From contig WTXG01000481.1 of the NCBI GenBank assembly GCA_022496185.1, positions 1-19,429 of the forward strand: a stretch of DNA of 19,429 nt. Direction: 5' to 3'. The DNA comes from Multifurca ochricompacta (taxonomy: Eukaryota > Basidiomycota > Agaricomycetes > Russulales > Russulaceae). Position 1 is the first letter of the stretch. Each line of letters opens with the position of its first letter. The position numbers and the translations under genes were made by a program. Positions 7,932 to 19,059 of this stretch are shown piece after piece. The notes under the pieces were generated by a model. It was not told the DNA's origin. It ran no database searches and saw only the letters and a program-made list of their open reading frames with translations.

Positions 7932-10797
7932 ATGGCTCCCACAGCGCCTCATCAATTCGAATCAAAGCCTTCCGATGCTGTCAGGCGCAGGCTTTCCAAC
8001 GTCAGCTCTGCCAAGCCCAACATTCTCGGGTTCAGTAGCCTTACTGTTCGCTCTCTTTTTTTTTCTTTCTCAAACACTCAACTCCTAGTAGCCTATGTGG
8101 GCCGGTATTGCGGGTTCTCTCCTAGCAAACAAGGCTGGCTTTGAAATCGCCATCTCGGTCCACGATTCTGTCTACAACACGGACTTCAGCTCCACAATCC
8201 TCCCGTACGATGCCGCCCAATCGGATAAACAGACAGAGGTGATCGAATCTCATATCATTTCGACTCTCCGGAAGTTCTCTTCAGAACATCTCTGCAAGTT
8301 CCTGGGTGCAGGTGTTACCCTTAGTCTCCTTCGTGAGGTTCGCCCCTTTCTAATCCCATCCTTCAATCACCTCTTTAACACCGCCTCTAGGCTCCCAATC
8401 TATGCACCCGTTTATGGTTGGAGCTCGATATCGTCCCCATCGTCTTCAATATCAAACCTTATCATACCGACTCCGCCACTCGCACCAATATCAAACACCG
8501 CATTGGGTCGGCCACAGGCTCATTTGCGCCATCAGGTGCTGAAACACCCACCGTCCTTGTAGATCCTTCCGTCCTTGGACAGGCCCAGGGTTTACTTTCC
8601 ACTGGTGGTGTTCAACAGAGGCTTCCCATTCCTCGCACTATTGATGAACAAGCCGACTCGGCTGCCCGCAAGGCACTCTTGTACTTTGGTCCGGGTAACA
8701 ATCCCCGCCTTTCTATTGGGCCCCGCAATCAGGTTGCAGTTGATGCTGCCGGAAAAATCCATCTCATAGATGATCTTGACGCTTATCGCAACTCGGTTGG
8801 CGAGGGTACGTGGAACGCTGTCGTTCAACTGGCCGACGAACTTCGCGAGAAAAAGGTCAAAATCGGCTTCTTTTCTTCTACACCACAAGGCGGTAAGTCT
8901 CACCCCCGTCTCCTGTAGACAAAATGAAGATTTAGATTGTCATCCTGTTCGCTCTTCCGCTTTGCGCACCCTTCTGCAGGTGGTGTCGCTCTGGTGAGTT
9001 TCAATGTTTCGTTATCTGTCAGAATCATCGCTAATACAAATCCATCTGATCTGATTGTAGATGAGACACGCGCTTATTCGCTTCCTGACCCTTTTGGACG
9101 TTGACGCTGCCTGGTGAGCGCCCGAAGAGCTACATATTTTTACCCCACAGTTCGCTAGATCACGGCTCGCCGCACACTTCGGAATGCAAATCACGCAGCT
9201 TCCCTTTTGTTCTTTCTCTTCTTGTCACATGCCCTTTCTCGTGTGAACACAGCAAACTGACTTATTTTTCTTTTCCCACCGGTTCAGGTACGTCCCGAAT
9301 CCATCACCTTCCGTGTTCCGAACGACAAAAAACAATCACAACATCTTGCAAGGCGTCGCTGCGCCGACTCTTCGCCTGACTCAGGAGCAAAAGGACAACT
9401 TCGACGCCTGGATCCTTAAGAATGGTCTACGTTGGACAGCTGAGGGTGGTCCGCTCGCGCCCGGAGGCGTTGATGTGGCGTTCATCGGTGCGCATCAACT
9501 CTTGTATGCCCCAGCACCAGGCTGACGTCACTTACCCTTTCCAGATGACCCACAGATGCCCGGTCTGATCCCTCTCATTCGCAAGGTCCGACCGGAGGTT
9601 CCCATCGTTTACCGTTCACACATCGAGATACGCAGCGACCTCGTGCACAAGGAAGGTTCTCCTCAGGAGGAAGTGTGGAAGTACCTCTGGAATAACATCC
9701 AGCACGCCGATCTGTTTATCAGTGCGTTCGGATATAATCACCAACTTCTGGTTTGGTCAAAGTTTAACTTGGCGTACATAGGTCACCCAGTGAACAAGTT
9801 CGTCCCGAGCGATGTCCCGATCGAGAAGGTCTGCTTGCTTGGTGCTGCCACTGACTGGTGTGTGCGCTACCCAAGAGCATGGCATACTGTCTTCTGACGC
9901 AGTACACGCAGGTTGGATGGCCTCAACAAGGAACTCGACCCATGGGATTCCCAGTATTACATGGGCGAGTTCCGCTCGCTGTGCGCGAAGGAAAAAATGT
10001 CAGAACTCGCTTGGCCCTCGCGGGAGTATGTGATTCAGATTGCACGCTTTGACCCATCTAAGGGAATTCCAAATGTCATCGACTCCTACGCCAAATTCCG
10101 TGAGCTATTGAAAACCAAAGGAAAACTTGACGAGGATGAATCACCTCAACTGCTCGTTTGCGGACATGGTGCCGTTGACGACCCTGATGCGAGTATCATC
10201 TACGATCAGGTCATCAAGCTCATCCATTCCGATGCTTACAAGCATCTGGCCAAGGATATCATTGTCATGCGCATACCTCCAAGCGACCAGTGTACGGAGT
10301 TTCTACCATTTCACAGGGTGTTGTTATTGCTAATGCTGCCACAAGTGCTCAATGCTCTAATGGCAAATTCAAAGATTGCATTACAGCTGTCCACGCGCGA
10401 AGGATTCGAAGTCAAAGTTTCCGAGGCGTTGCACGCAGGCAAGCCGACCATTGCCTCGCGTACCGGTGGTATCCCACTTCAGATCCAACATGGAAAATCG
10501 GGCTATCTATGCGACGTTGGCGATAACGATGCAGTTGCCGGTCATCTCTACGAGCTCTACACAGACGAGAAGCTCTACCAGGCTACGTCCAAATTTGCGC
10601 GGGAAAACGTTTCCGATGAGGTTGGTACAGTCGGTAATGCTGCCGCATGGCTTTACTTGGCAGTCATGTACTCCCGTGGTGAGAAGATCAAACCACACGG
10701 GCAGTGGATCAACGATCTGCTGCGTAAAGAAACTGCCCAGGTGTACAGGGAAGGTGAACCCAAGTTGCCACGTGGTGGGCTGGACGTACTAGGCTGA
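7932..10797 (+). CDS. Alpha,alpha-trehalose phosphorylase, configuration-retaining (GT4 family)
   Basis: Ten exons by my model: 7932-8045, 8092-8337, 8391-8892, 8980-8993, 9061-9113, 9288-9487, 9545-9721, 9782-9857, 9912-10291, 10346-10797. All introns are GT-AG and the joined frame gives 737 aa, close to the roughly 730 aa known for mushroom enzymes. Exon 4 is only 14 nt and restores GGVAL between PQG and MRHALIRF. Recognisable stretches are HQFESKPSDAVRRRLS, PMWAGIAGS, HDSVYNTDF, DIVPIVFNIKPYHTDS, IVYRSHIEIRSDL, GAATDWLDGLNKELD and YVIQIARFDPSKGIPNVID. The GT4 E-x7-E motif is EGFEVKVSE (about residues 606-614), followed by GGIPLQIQHGKSGYL. The enzyme converts trehalose and phosphate reversibly to alpha-glucose 1-phosphate and glucose in the cytosol, mobilising the main mushroom storage sugar. 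No signal peptide. The frame is clean throughout. Upstream sequence has a TATA box and GATA motifs. Confidence 0.95.
8980..8993 (+). other. 14-nt microexon of the trehalose phosphorylase gene
   Basis: Flanked by TTCTGCAG and GTGAGT, it carries phase 1 in and phase 0 out. Without it the conserved Gly-rich stretch before MRHALIRF is lost and the frame shifts, so it must be included for a functional enzyme. Confidence 0.85.
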
Positions 10798-11062
10798 ATG
10801 AGGTGTGATCCTCTTGGTTTGTCTTGTATTAGAACATCAAAGTTTGACGTAGCGCTGTATTGTTCTGGCTGTGCTAGAAGTGTACGAACGCGTAGATTTT
10901 CCTGCTGTTTTTTGAAATGGTAAATGGTAGTAAGATTGAAAATCACAATGTTCGGTGGGATCTGAGGAGAACACCCATTGTCAGTTCTTCAGTTCTAAAA
11001 TGTTTTATTTTTTTGTTTCTTTTATTTTTTGTGTTTATTCAAAAGACAAACAAATAAAATTT
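10798..11062. other. Intergenic region after trehalose phosphorylase
   Basis: This stretch holds the 3' UTR of the plus-strand gene and the AT-rich 3' flank of the tRNA gene. No further gene is visible. Confidence 0.6.
11056..11059 (-). terminator. RNA polymerase III terminator of tRNA-Gly
   Basis: Four consecutive T on the minus strand occur three bases after the tRNA 3' end. A second T4 run lies at 11044-11041 and could serve as a backup. Confidence 0.6.
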
Positions 11063-11146
11063 TGCATTAACTGGGAATCGAACCCAGGGCGGGTCGATAA
11101 CGCTAGAAGCTGGCAACGACCCAGGTTACCACTACCCCATTAATGC
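11063..11146 (-). tRNA. tRNA-Gly (anticodon GCC) with 13-nt intron
   Basis: On the minus strand the acceptor stem is GCATTAA paired with TTAATGC (7 bp). The D stem is GGGT/ACCT around AGTGGTA, the anticodon stem GGTCG/CGACC, and the T arm CTGGG-TTCGATT-CCCAG. The anticodon loop reads TT-GCC-A, then a 13-nt insertion (11098-11110), then T38, the canonical intron position between 37 and 38. The anticodon GCC lies at 11114-11112. The discriminator base is A at 11063 and CCA is not encoded, as usual in eukaryotes. Mature length would be 71 nt before CCA addition. Confidence 0.9.
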
Positions 11147-11283
11147 CCGTAATTAATAGAACCCACTGAATTATATGTTTATCCCAAACTTCTCACGTCA
11201 CTTTTACCAAATGCGTCGCGTCGTCAAATTTGCTCCTCCTCCAACTACTTGGAGGGAACCAACGAGAACAGTACAGTACGGCT

Positions 11284-14200
11284 ATGTCTGCAACACTTCC
11301 TCTCTTTTGGGATCTCTCCTCCGTGGATAAGGGGAAGCGCATTGATGCGTCTGTCGAGCTCATCAGCACGCTGGAAAAGCTTCAGGCATCATTGGAGCAC
11401 AGATCTGCCGAGTGGAACGAATTCTTGGGTGAGGATGATATTGAAGAAGAACAGTACGCGCAGGGTGCAAGCGCGGCGAGGAGGATGGTACATGAGACCA
11501 GGCTCGACGTGTTGAATGCACCCGATGTCGCATATTCGATTCGCCGGCTCGTGCGCGGACTTGCAAGCCCGAGGGAGAGTAGTCGCCTTGGATTCGCCGT
11601 CGCCTTGACAGAGGTATGCGCATAGTTATGCTTCCCTTTTTATTCCCTGATTCAAGCTCTACGAGCTACTTTCCCGTGTCACCACGGTCTCTTGCGCGCA
11701 AATTCTTGCGCTCCTTCTCGAGGGATCTCGCGCGACGAGCAACCAAACTGGCCAAGAAGAGCGCGACTTGCTCTTTGCACGTCTCTTTGGCCTCACTGCG
11801 ATCGTCCATTCCGGTCTCTTCCTTCGTGTGCGCCCCCTGCTGCCTCACTCTGCCTCTGCACCGAGCACGCTCGAAAGCTGTGCTTCTGTGTTCGCCGCTT
11901 TGCGCGCACTCGCGTGTGCCAAACCGTGGATTGCTGAGGCGGCGTACTGGGCGATCGGGTGCGCAATGGATGCACTTGCTGAAGCAAATGATGACGACTT
12001 ACCATGGCGCGAAGAAGCTCTCCGCGTACTCTTTGATGAGGAGTTTGGTGACTCTCACTCGACTGATAAAGGAGCGGAGCAGGGCCGGAGTTTGTGGACA
12101 CCAGAGAAGATTGCACTCGCAATGCGTGCACAGAGGCTGTGGCCAGAACGTGAGCACGAGTGGCGCGGGCTGTGGGCACCAACCATTAAGCATGGGAATG
12201 TGCTGCATCCATCTAACTTGGTGACACTTGCAAGGATACTTAGGGTGCGTGAATTCGAGGGCCTACTTGTCGCTGTGCCTCAAGGGTCAAAGGGTTGCAG
12301 GAAGGCGAGATTGAAGATGATGAAAGTGTGGCAAAAATACCCAGTCGGGCATGGAGGCCGCAAGTCCATCACGTCTGGGATGAGCTTCTGAACGAGCTAT
12401 TATCTCCGGAGGATAGTGGGCGCACTCCGAGGGGCTCATTCGAAGACTTCTTTCGTATTGTCGTTGATGGTGGGTTGTCTTGACGCGGAAAATCCATATT
12501 TTTTTATCAGCTGTCGCACAGAGTCACTCTTTGCAGAGTCTGCGTCGAATGAGCGAAAGTACTGGGGTTTTGTAATTTTTCAGAAAGCACTGCCGCGCGT
12601 CAAGGCTGTAGACCTGCCGATGTTGTTCACGAAAAATTTCATGAGGACGTGGATTAATCACCTATCGCATTTGGACCGCTACCTACATTCGTTTGCTAGA
12701 CAAATTGCGAGTCCTGTTATTTGGTTTCTGATGTCGGTGTATGCTGATCGACAAGTCTTGCAGGCGACGAAGATTATTTCCACAGTGCAAAGGGACCCCA
12801 CACTTGGACTCGCTTTCATTTTGCAACTGACGGGTGTTCATGGAAATCAGCAGTTCGACAAGCTAACGAGAACCAAGACTGTCGAGTCAATACTCACCAC
12901 GATGAACGTCGAGGGTATCAAAGAGTATATTGCACGTCTGATGGACTATGCACGCGGAGGACATTCCTATTGGCAGTTTGGTGTCTGACCTTTTCGAACA
13001 TTTCCAATAACTCACCAAGAACCAGGCATGATATTCAGGTTATCGATGCACGTCGTTCATGGGTCATTGAACAGTTCGCGGCCCTCTTTCGTAACTGTGC
13101 AATACCTAAGAACGATGAATGGATGCACTTGATCTTAGACTGGTTCGTCATTCACGGTATCTTCATTGTCAAGAAGAAATTTCGAAGGGGTTCACCCGCT
13201 GCTGTACGTATACTCCCCACCCTCCCCTCTTTACTCAGCGTTAATGGCTAATCACTCTAACTGGATGTGCAGGCTTACGGGGTGCCTTTGCCGCCACTCT
13301 CGGACAATCTGCGGCGCGAATGCCGCGAGTGTTTGCTCAGTTGTTTGGCAGATCTCACCCGGTTGTCAGCTGTCACCAAATCAGCTAACCAAACGCAGAA
13401 GATGAAGGGTTTCGCTTCGGATGGCCAGCTCTGGATCTCAAAAGTTTTGCAAACCATTAGGCAATTGGAAGAGGACCCGAAACATGTCGAACCTCTCATA
13501 TATTTTGATCAAGCAGATCGGGAGAAGCTCCAAGATGCTTTCAAGATGGTAATCTGTTTAAGAAAGGTCAGCTCAAGACTGCTTTTGGTCCCAGTTTTTC
13601 TCTTATAAAATTTCACATGTCTAGGTTTCCGGTGACAAAAAGGAGGAAGCACAAGGTGTCGAGTTACTCCTACAATCCTGCATTCTTCGATTTTACGTCG
13701 GGGATAGTAATCACAGGGGAGATGTAGCATCTCTTGAGGTGATATATCCACTGAATACCCGAATCTTTCTTTGGCTGACCTCCCTACGAACTAGTCATGT
13801 ATCGACAGTGCATCTCGCTTGTTTTCTCTATCGCAAAACAATCTTGACTCAAATGAGTCTTTCAAAGACGACGAACTCCAGGTTGAACCCATCGACATTC
13901 TTGCAGATCTAATCATAGGCTTCCTTGAAAATGGGACTGCATTTACGCGTGCTGTGGGCAATCAGACCTTCTCTTTGCTCAGTAGTGCAGTCAAGGACAG
14001 CACGATTGGCTTAATTCTTACTGTGAGTGTTTCCATCAACCCTTTTGGGTGTCATTAATGCAGTCTACAGCAACTGGAGCGCCGGGATCCTTCCGAGCTT
14101 GTCGCCGATTTTGACGAGATAGACGAGGATGACAATCAGTCTTTTGAAAATAATCATGACATGGGCGGCGGCAGCAATGCAGAGTCATTCCTTACAGGTG

Positions 14201-15529
14201 TGAAAGACGATGAGAACTCCAAGAGCGATGAAGCAAGTAATGAGGAACTTCGAAAGAAGACTACAGGATTTACCTGGGCGAATAGCACAGACGCCAAGGG
14301 TGACATGTCTGGCGAAGAGTCAGAAGCGGGGCCTGACGATGACCAGATGTTGGCGATGGATGACCAACTTGCGCTGATATTCAAGGATCGAGCTAGAGAG
14401 AAGAAAGGCAAAGGAAAAGGTTAATGGTCTTTCTTTCGTGCGTTACTTGCATTGATAGGACTCAGATGGAGCACAAAGGGAAGCTACTCACTTCAAAAAC
14501 CGGATCCTGGATCTCCTAAACATCTTTGTTCGAAGGCAGCCCAGGAGCCCGCATATCTTACGGCTTCTTGTCCCGCTTCTCGTTCTGACATTCTCTGACG
14601 AGAAACAACTATCCGAGAAAGCTGCCGGGCTTCTCAAATCACGTATTGGCAAGCTTAAAGAGGTTCCTTCAGCTATCGACATTGTAAAGACTTCGGATAT
14701 CCTGAACGAGCTCCATATCCGTGCACGCAAGGTGCACTCGCGCGACGCACTTGCCGCTATCGGCCTTTGTAGTCTTTACGTATCAAGATCCCTGCTTAGC
14801 GTGGGCGCTGAAGAGACCGTTCGGTTAGCGTATAATGTGTCGCTGATAGACTTCACTGAGCGCAAGGCCTCGGATCTCGACACCCAATTCTTCTGTGACT
14901 TTATCAGGCGATACCCCCGCGCTGCATGGGGCATGCGCGCGGTGCTGCTTGATGCACCCGCGAAAGCTGTCAATACCTATCGGCAAGGCCAGGCTTATGT
15001 ACTCCTGCAAATGCTACTAAATCACCTACCACTTCTCGTAAGCGTGGTCCCTATTTTTTCGCTTTGTTCTGCAGTTGTTAATGGTGGTTGCAAGCCGGAC
15101 ACTGAACTGGAGGAAGTTGGAGCCTTCTTAAGGCAGCTGCAGTGCAAGTTGTATAGCGTGATTTCCTCCGCTTGCAACACGAACGCGACATTTTCATCAA
15201 ACCTTAAGGAGGTGCTGAAATTGGCACTCGTTGGTGCACGCACAGCGAGGCGTCTCGCAGCTGGTTGCAAGTCGTTTGCGACCATCTGGGAACCTACAAG
15301 TTGGACAGAGCTGTCCAACCGCCTCGTAGCACATGATCGCTTTAAGGCGTCCGCGATGCTGGTCGGAATCTGCAAGCAGATTATTCAATCGACACAGATC
15401 TACCAAGTCCCATCAAGCATCAGGGAGGCAGAACACATAGATGGGCAGGGGTTGGGAGTCATTGGTAGAAGCAAGCGAAAGGCAGATGTCTGTTTAGACA
15501 CTGGGGTATCAGACAAAAGACGGAAATAA
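11284..15529 (+). CDS. POL5: POL5 / MYBBP1A family nucleolar protein (DNA polymerase phi-like)
   Basis: Eleven exons modelled: 11284-11613, 11657-12244, 12301-12469, 12522-12706, 12764-12982, 13039-13203, 13273-13548, 13625-13738, 13795-14022, 14071-14419, 14466-15529, giving about 1228 aa, somewhat longer than yeast Pol5. Family signatures are IRRLVRGLASPRESSRLGFA, GQEERDLLFARLFGLTAI, YWGFVIFQKALP, DKLTRTKTVESIL, VIDARRSWVIEQFAAL and THFKNRILDLLNIFVRRQP. An acidic region typical of the family lies in exon 10 (ADFDEIDEDDNQ, then GEESEAGPDDDQMLAMDDQ), followed by a Lys-rich patch; the C-terminus is basic (SDKRRK). Pol5 proteins are HEAT-like nucleolar factors in rDNA transcription and large-subunit assembly; they are not true polymerases. 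Two junctions are uncertain: the 12707-12763 intron appears to use a GC donor, and the 12983-13038 intron has a weak donor (a phase-2 alternative is 12976-13019). No frame breaks. Confidence 0.9.
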
Positions 15530-16535
15530 ATGACTGCACTTCCTTATCCTCAGCATTCCCATTGGTCCACAGGAATACTCTAACACTGATAGCGACTCAC
15601 GTCAGGTCGATGCCTCATTGACATAAAGATGGTGTTTGAGGACATATTTAGACTCATGATGTTTTCTATATGATTTTCACAAATCGTCAAGATGGAGATT
15701 GGGCGCCATCGAAAGAGTGCATCAGTTAGTGATGTCGAACTAAAGCAGAACGTGGATGAAATGAGCCGAACAAAAACAAATACCAGAAAGGATGTTGTAG
15801 GCTCAGCGCAGAGAAACACATAACGAGTTGGTGAGGAAAAAGAGGGGACAGGCCGAGATGAGCAACCAATAACGTCATAACAAACTATCTGCACCTAGAG
15901 TCTAGAAGGACCGCGTTGATATGAAAGCTGATGCATTCCATGTCCGTGACTGTAGATTTAATGGACAATAATAATACGAAAAACAAGATGTCAGGAGCTT
16001 GCTTAAAGACACTTTGACTCAGGCGGCGAGGGTGGAATGGGGATTAGCCACATATATAAAGACAACGAAGATGAAGACAGATAGCTGTGAGTCCGTATGG
16101 GTGCATCTACACTTGCGCGTTAGGGTGTACACTCGGCCAGATATCGATATATAATGATCATAGGGTTGTATTGCTTTAGGTTGATGTGTGGTGCGGGGGG
16201 AGGCGATGAGATGGGGAAGACTGTATGGATGATGGTGCTGTCTGTGCAAAGCGAAAAAGTCCATGGTTGAGATTTTGCCCAGGCATGAGGCTTGATGAGA
16301 GCAGATCCGGGATGAGGCTTATTCTGCAAGTTTCTCAAGCATGCCGCGGTTGATAGAAGATATGTGAGACAAGGGAATTGGTAACGATGAGAGCATGAAC
16401 GGGGCGCAGAGTGAAGCTGGTTATGGGAAGGTGAGTAGATTCAAGATAGAACATAAGGATAGTTTACCATACAGTGAGAGGGGAATTGCGACCCTAAAGA
16501 GGTATTCTGATGAGAGTTTGCTGACAGGTAACAGT
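15530..16535. other. 1-kb convergent intergenic region, no gene recognised
   Basis: It lies between the POL5-like stop and the stop of the Cdc25-like gene on the opposite strand. Parts are purine-rich on plus (pyrimidine-rich on minus), and there is an AT-rich TATCGATATATAATGATCAT stretch near 16141-16160. A 9-bp direct repeat ATGAGGCTT occurs at 16284 and 16312. Open frames here are short and look random. I see no tRNA, snoRNA or transposon hallmark. Confidence 0.55.
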
Positions 16536-18879
16536 TCAGCGTCTGGACTCGAATCTAGTCGGTCCGTATGTCTCTGCGCGGATTAACGGACCTCTCGTTC
16601 CACCTAGACCAAGCTTCTTTGCCTTCAGTCCAGCATTTTTTGATGGCGGCGGACAAGGGCTATCGCCAATATCTGTCTCCTCATCTTCGCTAGGGAGTAT
16701 AAAGGAATCCTCCGGCACCATACCGAGTCCATTATTGCTTGTGACATAGCGTGACCGTGCTGCACTTCCAGCCGCAAACAATTGTGCTGTTTGTGCCGCA
16801 GGGGTGTTGCGCTTCTGCGCCTTTGACGCGCCGATACCCATGCCATCACCGTATGCGTACGACTTGGTTCGCCCAAATTTGGCCTTGCGAAACTGATCGA
16901 GATCTTCCTTACGGGATGCAGCATGGTGGGGATCATCCATACGAATATATCCGGCGGTTGACAACGGGAGCGACTTTCCTTAAAGTACTGACAATAACCA
17001 CCTTCAAGGATATATACCTCAGGAAAATGCACACGGGGGTAGTTGTGATTGTTAATAGCACGGTCCCTCGAACGCAAGTGTTTTGCGCTGAAAAAACAGA
17101 GATTGAGTAATTGGAAGCCGAGAACTTGAAAGTAAGCTTACAAGGTAGGGGCACGTTTCGCGCTAAATTCGCAGTGGAAAACAACGACGTGCTTGGCCCA
17201 CTTCGCCACTCACGCTGGAGTTGGCTTGTTACTGGTTGCACCAAGAAAGTACTCCTCCAGCTGCATCGTTGTGTTGATGTTGATCGTCCTGGACATGACC
17301 TCCACTATATTCGTAATCGAACCGGCAGTCAATGACGTGGTATGACATGATTGGGACTTAAAGGCCCATCCAACAGATCATTGAGCTGCAGGAAATAGCT
17401 TCAATAGGCCACTTTCTCAAAAAGAGAAACTTCTCACAGTGTCGCAATTTATCCGCATTAAACCATCCTCCCGAACTCTGTGGCACGGAAGGATTTTCCC
17501 ATGTGCTTCGTTGTCACCGAAGCCGCCCAAACCAATACCCCACTCAGGTATCATACGAGTACGGGGGCTTTCCTTGTCACGCTTGACCATAGCCGTTGCA
17601 CTGGTGAGCGAACGGAAGTCATCCGTGCCATCTCGACGTCGGATGGTCCTAACCTGCTGTCGCTTTGCGTATGGCGGGTCGGGAGAGCTTCCCCCACCAC
17701 ATTCGAAAGACGAATCTCCAGACAGACGGGCGCCGTGCTCAGGTAGCGGCATCATTGCAGAGAAGGCGCGACGTTGTGGAGGAAGCCCCAATGTTCTGTA
17801 CTTGAGTGGCATGAATGCATTCCTCGTCGTGTAAAGTGCTAGGTGGTTGCGGTAACACGAACCGGGAGGCACTTGATGGCAGCACCATGGCAGAGAGGTT
17901 CGGCTTGTCTAGACGCTTACTATGGTTGTTAGAGGGCACCCCAAGGCCGCCAAGCATGGGCTTTTTTGCACAATTTGCAATGCGCTCCAACTTGAGAACA
18001 CTCGGGGAAGAATCGGTGATAGGAGAGGAGCCGTCAAAAACGCCGATTGTGCCTGCACGGCGCCGGCCATGCACTGGTTCTGGGGTGGGCTCAGGGGAAA
18101 CGGACCGACGCTTCTTGGTTTGATAAGTGGGAAGGTCGTCCTGGCGGCCCCTCGGAGGGATCATTGAATATATTTCTGTGGGTTTCAGTCCCTGCAGCTG
18201 TAGTGAAGGGAGGGAGAGGGAAACTGTCTGCCTTCGAGTGTAAGGTGAGGCCATCAGTGAAAGACTTGTCGATGTCCATGGCGTCCGGCGCGGATATTGC
18301 ATGCAAAGACTACAACAGTGATGACATTAGACTGGCGAGCGGCAATGAAAGTCGGAAGTGGCCAGAAGTCATACATACCACAATGGACGATGGACTTGGG
18401 CTTTGCATCTGGGTAGAACCTGTGCTGTGCTCCCATTGTGAGGGAAAGCCTAAATCCTTGTCACAGGTAGCCCCATACTCAAGATGAGACGCTACAGGAG
18501 GAATGGAGCTAAAATCGTTGCTGAGGTCACGACCGAATAGCCTTGCGGCGCTTGTTGATGCGCGCGGCCGCACCACTTTCTCAAGAAAATTCCCGCGAGA
18601 TCTCCTTGCTTGATGAATGAGGCGGGAGGGAGCAGGAGAAATGTCCATGGGAACGACATCTTCGTTGACCAGATCATCAACGAGCTTGGTAGGACCCCAC
18701 GGGGGAGAATTAAGTGACATGGTTGAAGCGAAAGAGAGTTCGAGATCGGAAGGCAGCGAGTCCTCTGGGTTGTATTGAGGGCCTGTGGCGCACTGACCTA
18801 CTTCGATTGCCAGAAAAGAAAGAGGAGTCGGTGGGGCGGGACGTAAACTATTCGAAGGAGCAGTGAAGAAACCCTCCAT
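16536..18879 (-). pseudogene. CDC25: Cdc25-like M-phase inducer phosphatase with multiple reading-frame breaks
   Basis: The ATG is at 18879. Clear introns are 18378-18310, 17437-17386 and 17141-17088. The N-terminal regulatory part has LRPAPPTPLSF, LELSFASTMSLNSPP, PMDISPAPSRL, AARLFGRDLSND and DAMDIDKSF, then KKRRSVSPEP and RRAFSAMMP. A block AKRQQVRTIRRRDGTDDFR leads into GKILPCHRVREDGLMRI. The rhodanese-type catalytic domain shows YHVIDCRFDYEYSGGHV, ININTTMQLEEYFLG, the P-loop HCEFSAKR (17176-17153), INNHNYPRVHFPEVYILEGG and MDDPHHAASRKEDLDQFRKA, ending in RAETYGPTRFESRR. Frame changes with no intron to explain them fall near 18150-18162, 17786-17795, 17351-17367, 17285-17293, 17190-17212 (with TGA at 17212-17210) and 16951-16957. 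Cdc25 removes inhibitory phosphate from Cdk1. Conserved residues survive on both sides of each break, so this may be a live gene with sequence errors, or a very recent pseudogene. Confidence 0.7.
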
Positions 18880-19059
18880 GTCGTCCGTCGCGAACAGTGG
18901 GAAGGTCGGACTGACAGTGACAAGCTCTCTTTATACAGTTGACTTTCTCACGTGACCGTTCATCGGGAACAGAATGTGAAGAAATAATCCAGATACAAAA
19001 AAGTAGGATACTATTTGAGTATAATCCATACATTAGCCTGAGGAGACAGATCTTAGGAG
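18880..19059 (-). promoter_or_regulatory. Upstream region of the Cdc25-like gene
   Basis: 180 bp between the start codon on the minus strand and the putative LTR. No convincing TATA box or repeated motif was seen. If the LTR is real, its insertion would limit the native promoter to this stretch. Confidence 0.35.

Noticed and set aside
13549..13566. Possible six-residue exon extension before the 13567 donor in the POL5-like gene
   Set aside because: Both donors (13549 and 13567) keep frame, but GTAATC at 13549 gives the more natural join KM-VSGDKK; kept only as an alternative.
15038..15074. Intron-like GTAAGC...CTGCAG segment in the last POL5-like exon
   Set aside because: At 37 bp it is short, and removing it shifts the frame into a stop within about 20 codons, while reading through keeps the family pattern.
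15580..15894. 104-aa minus-strand open frame in the convergent intergenic region
   Set aside because: Hydrophobic, random-looking content, no start context, no splice partners and no similarity recognised.
16019..16338. Two short minus-strand open frames with His/Pro-rich content
   Set aside because: Low-complexity translation of a pyrimidine-rich strand; probably untranslated region of the Cdc25-like transcript.
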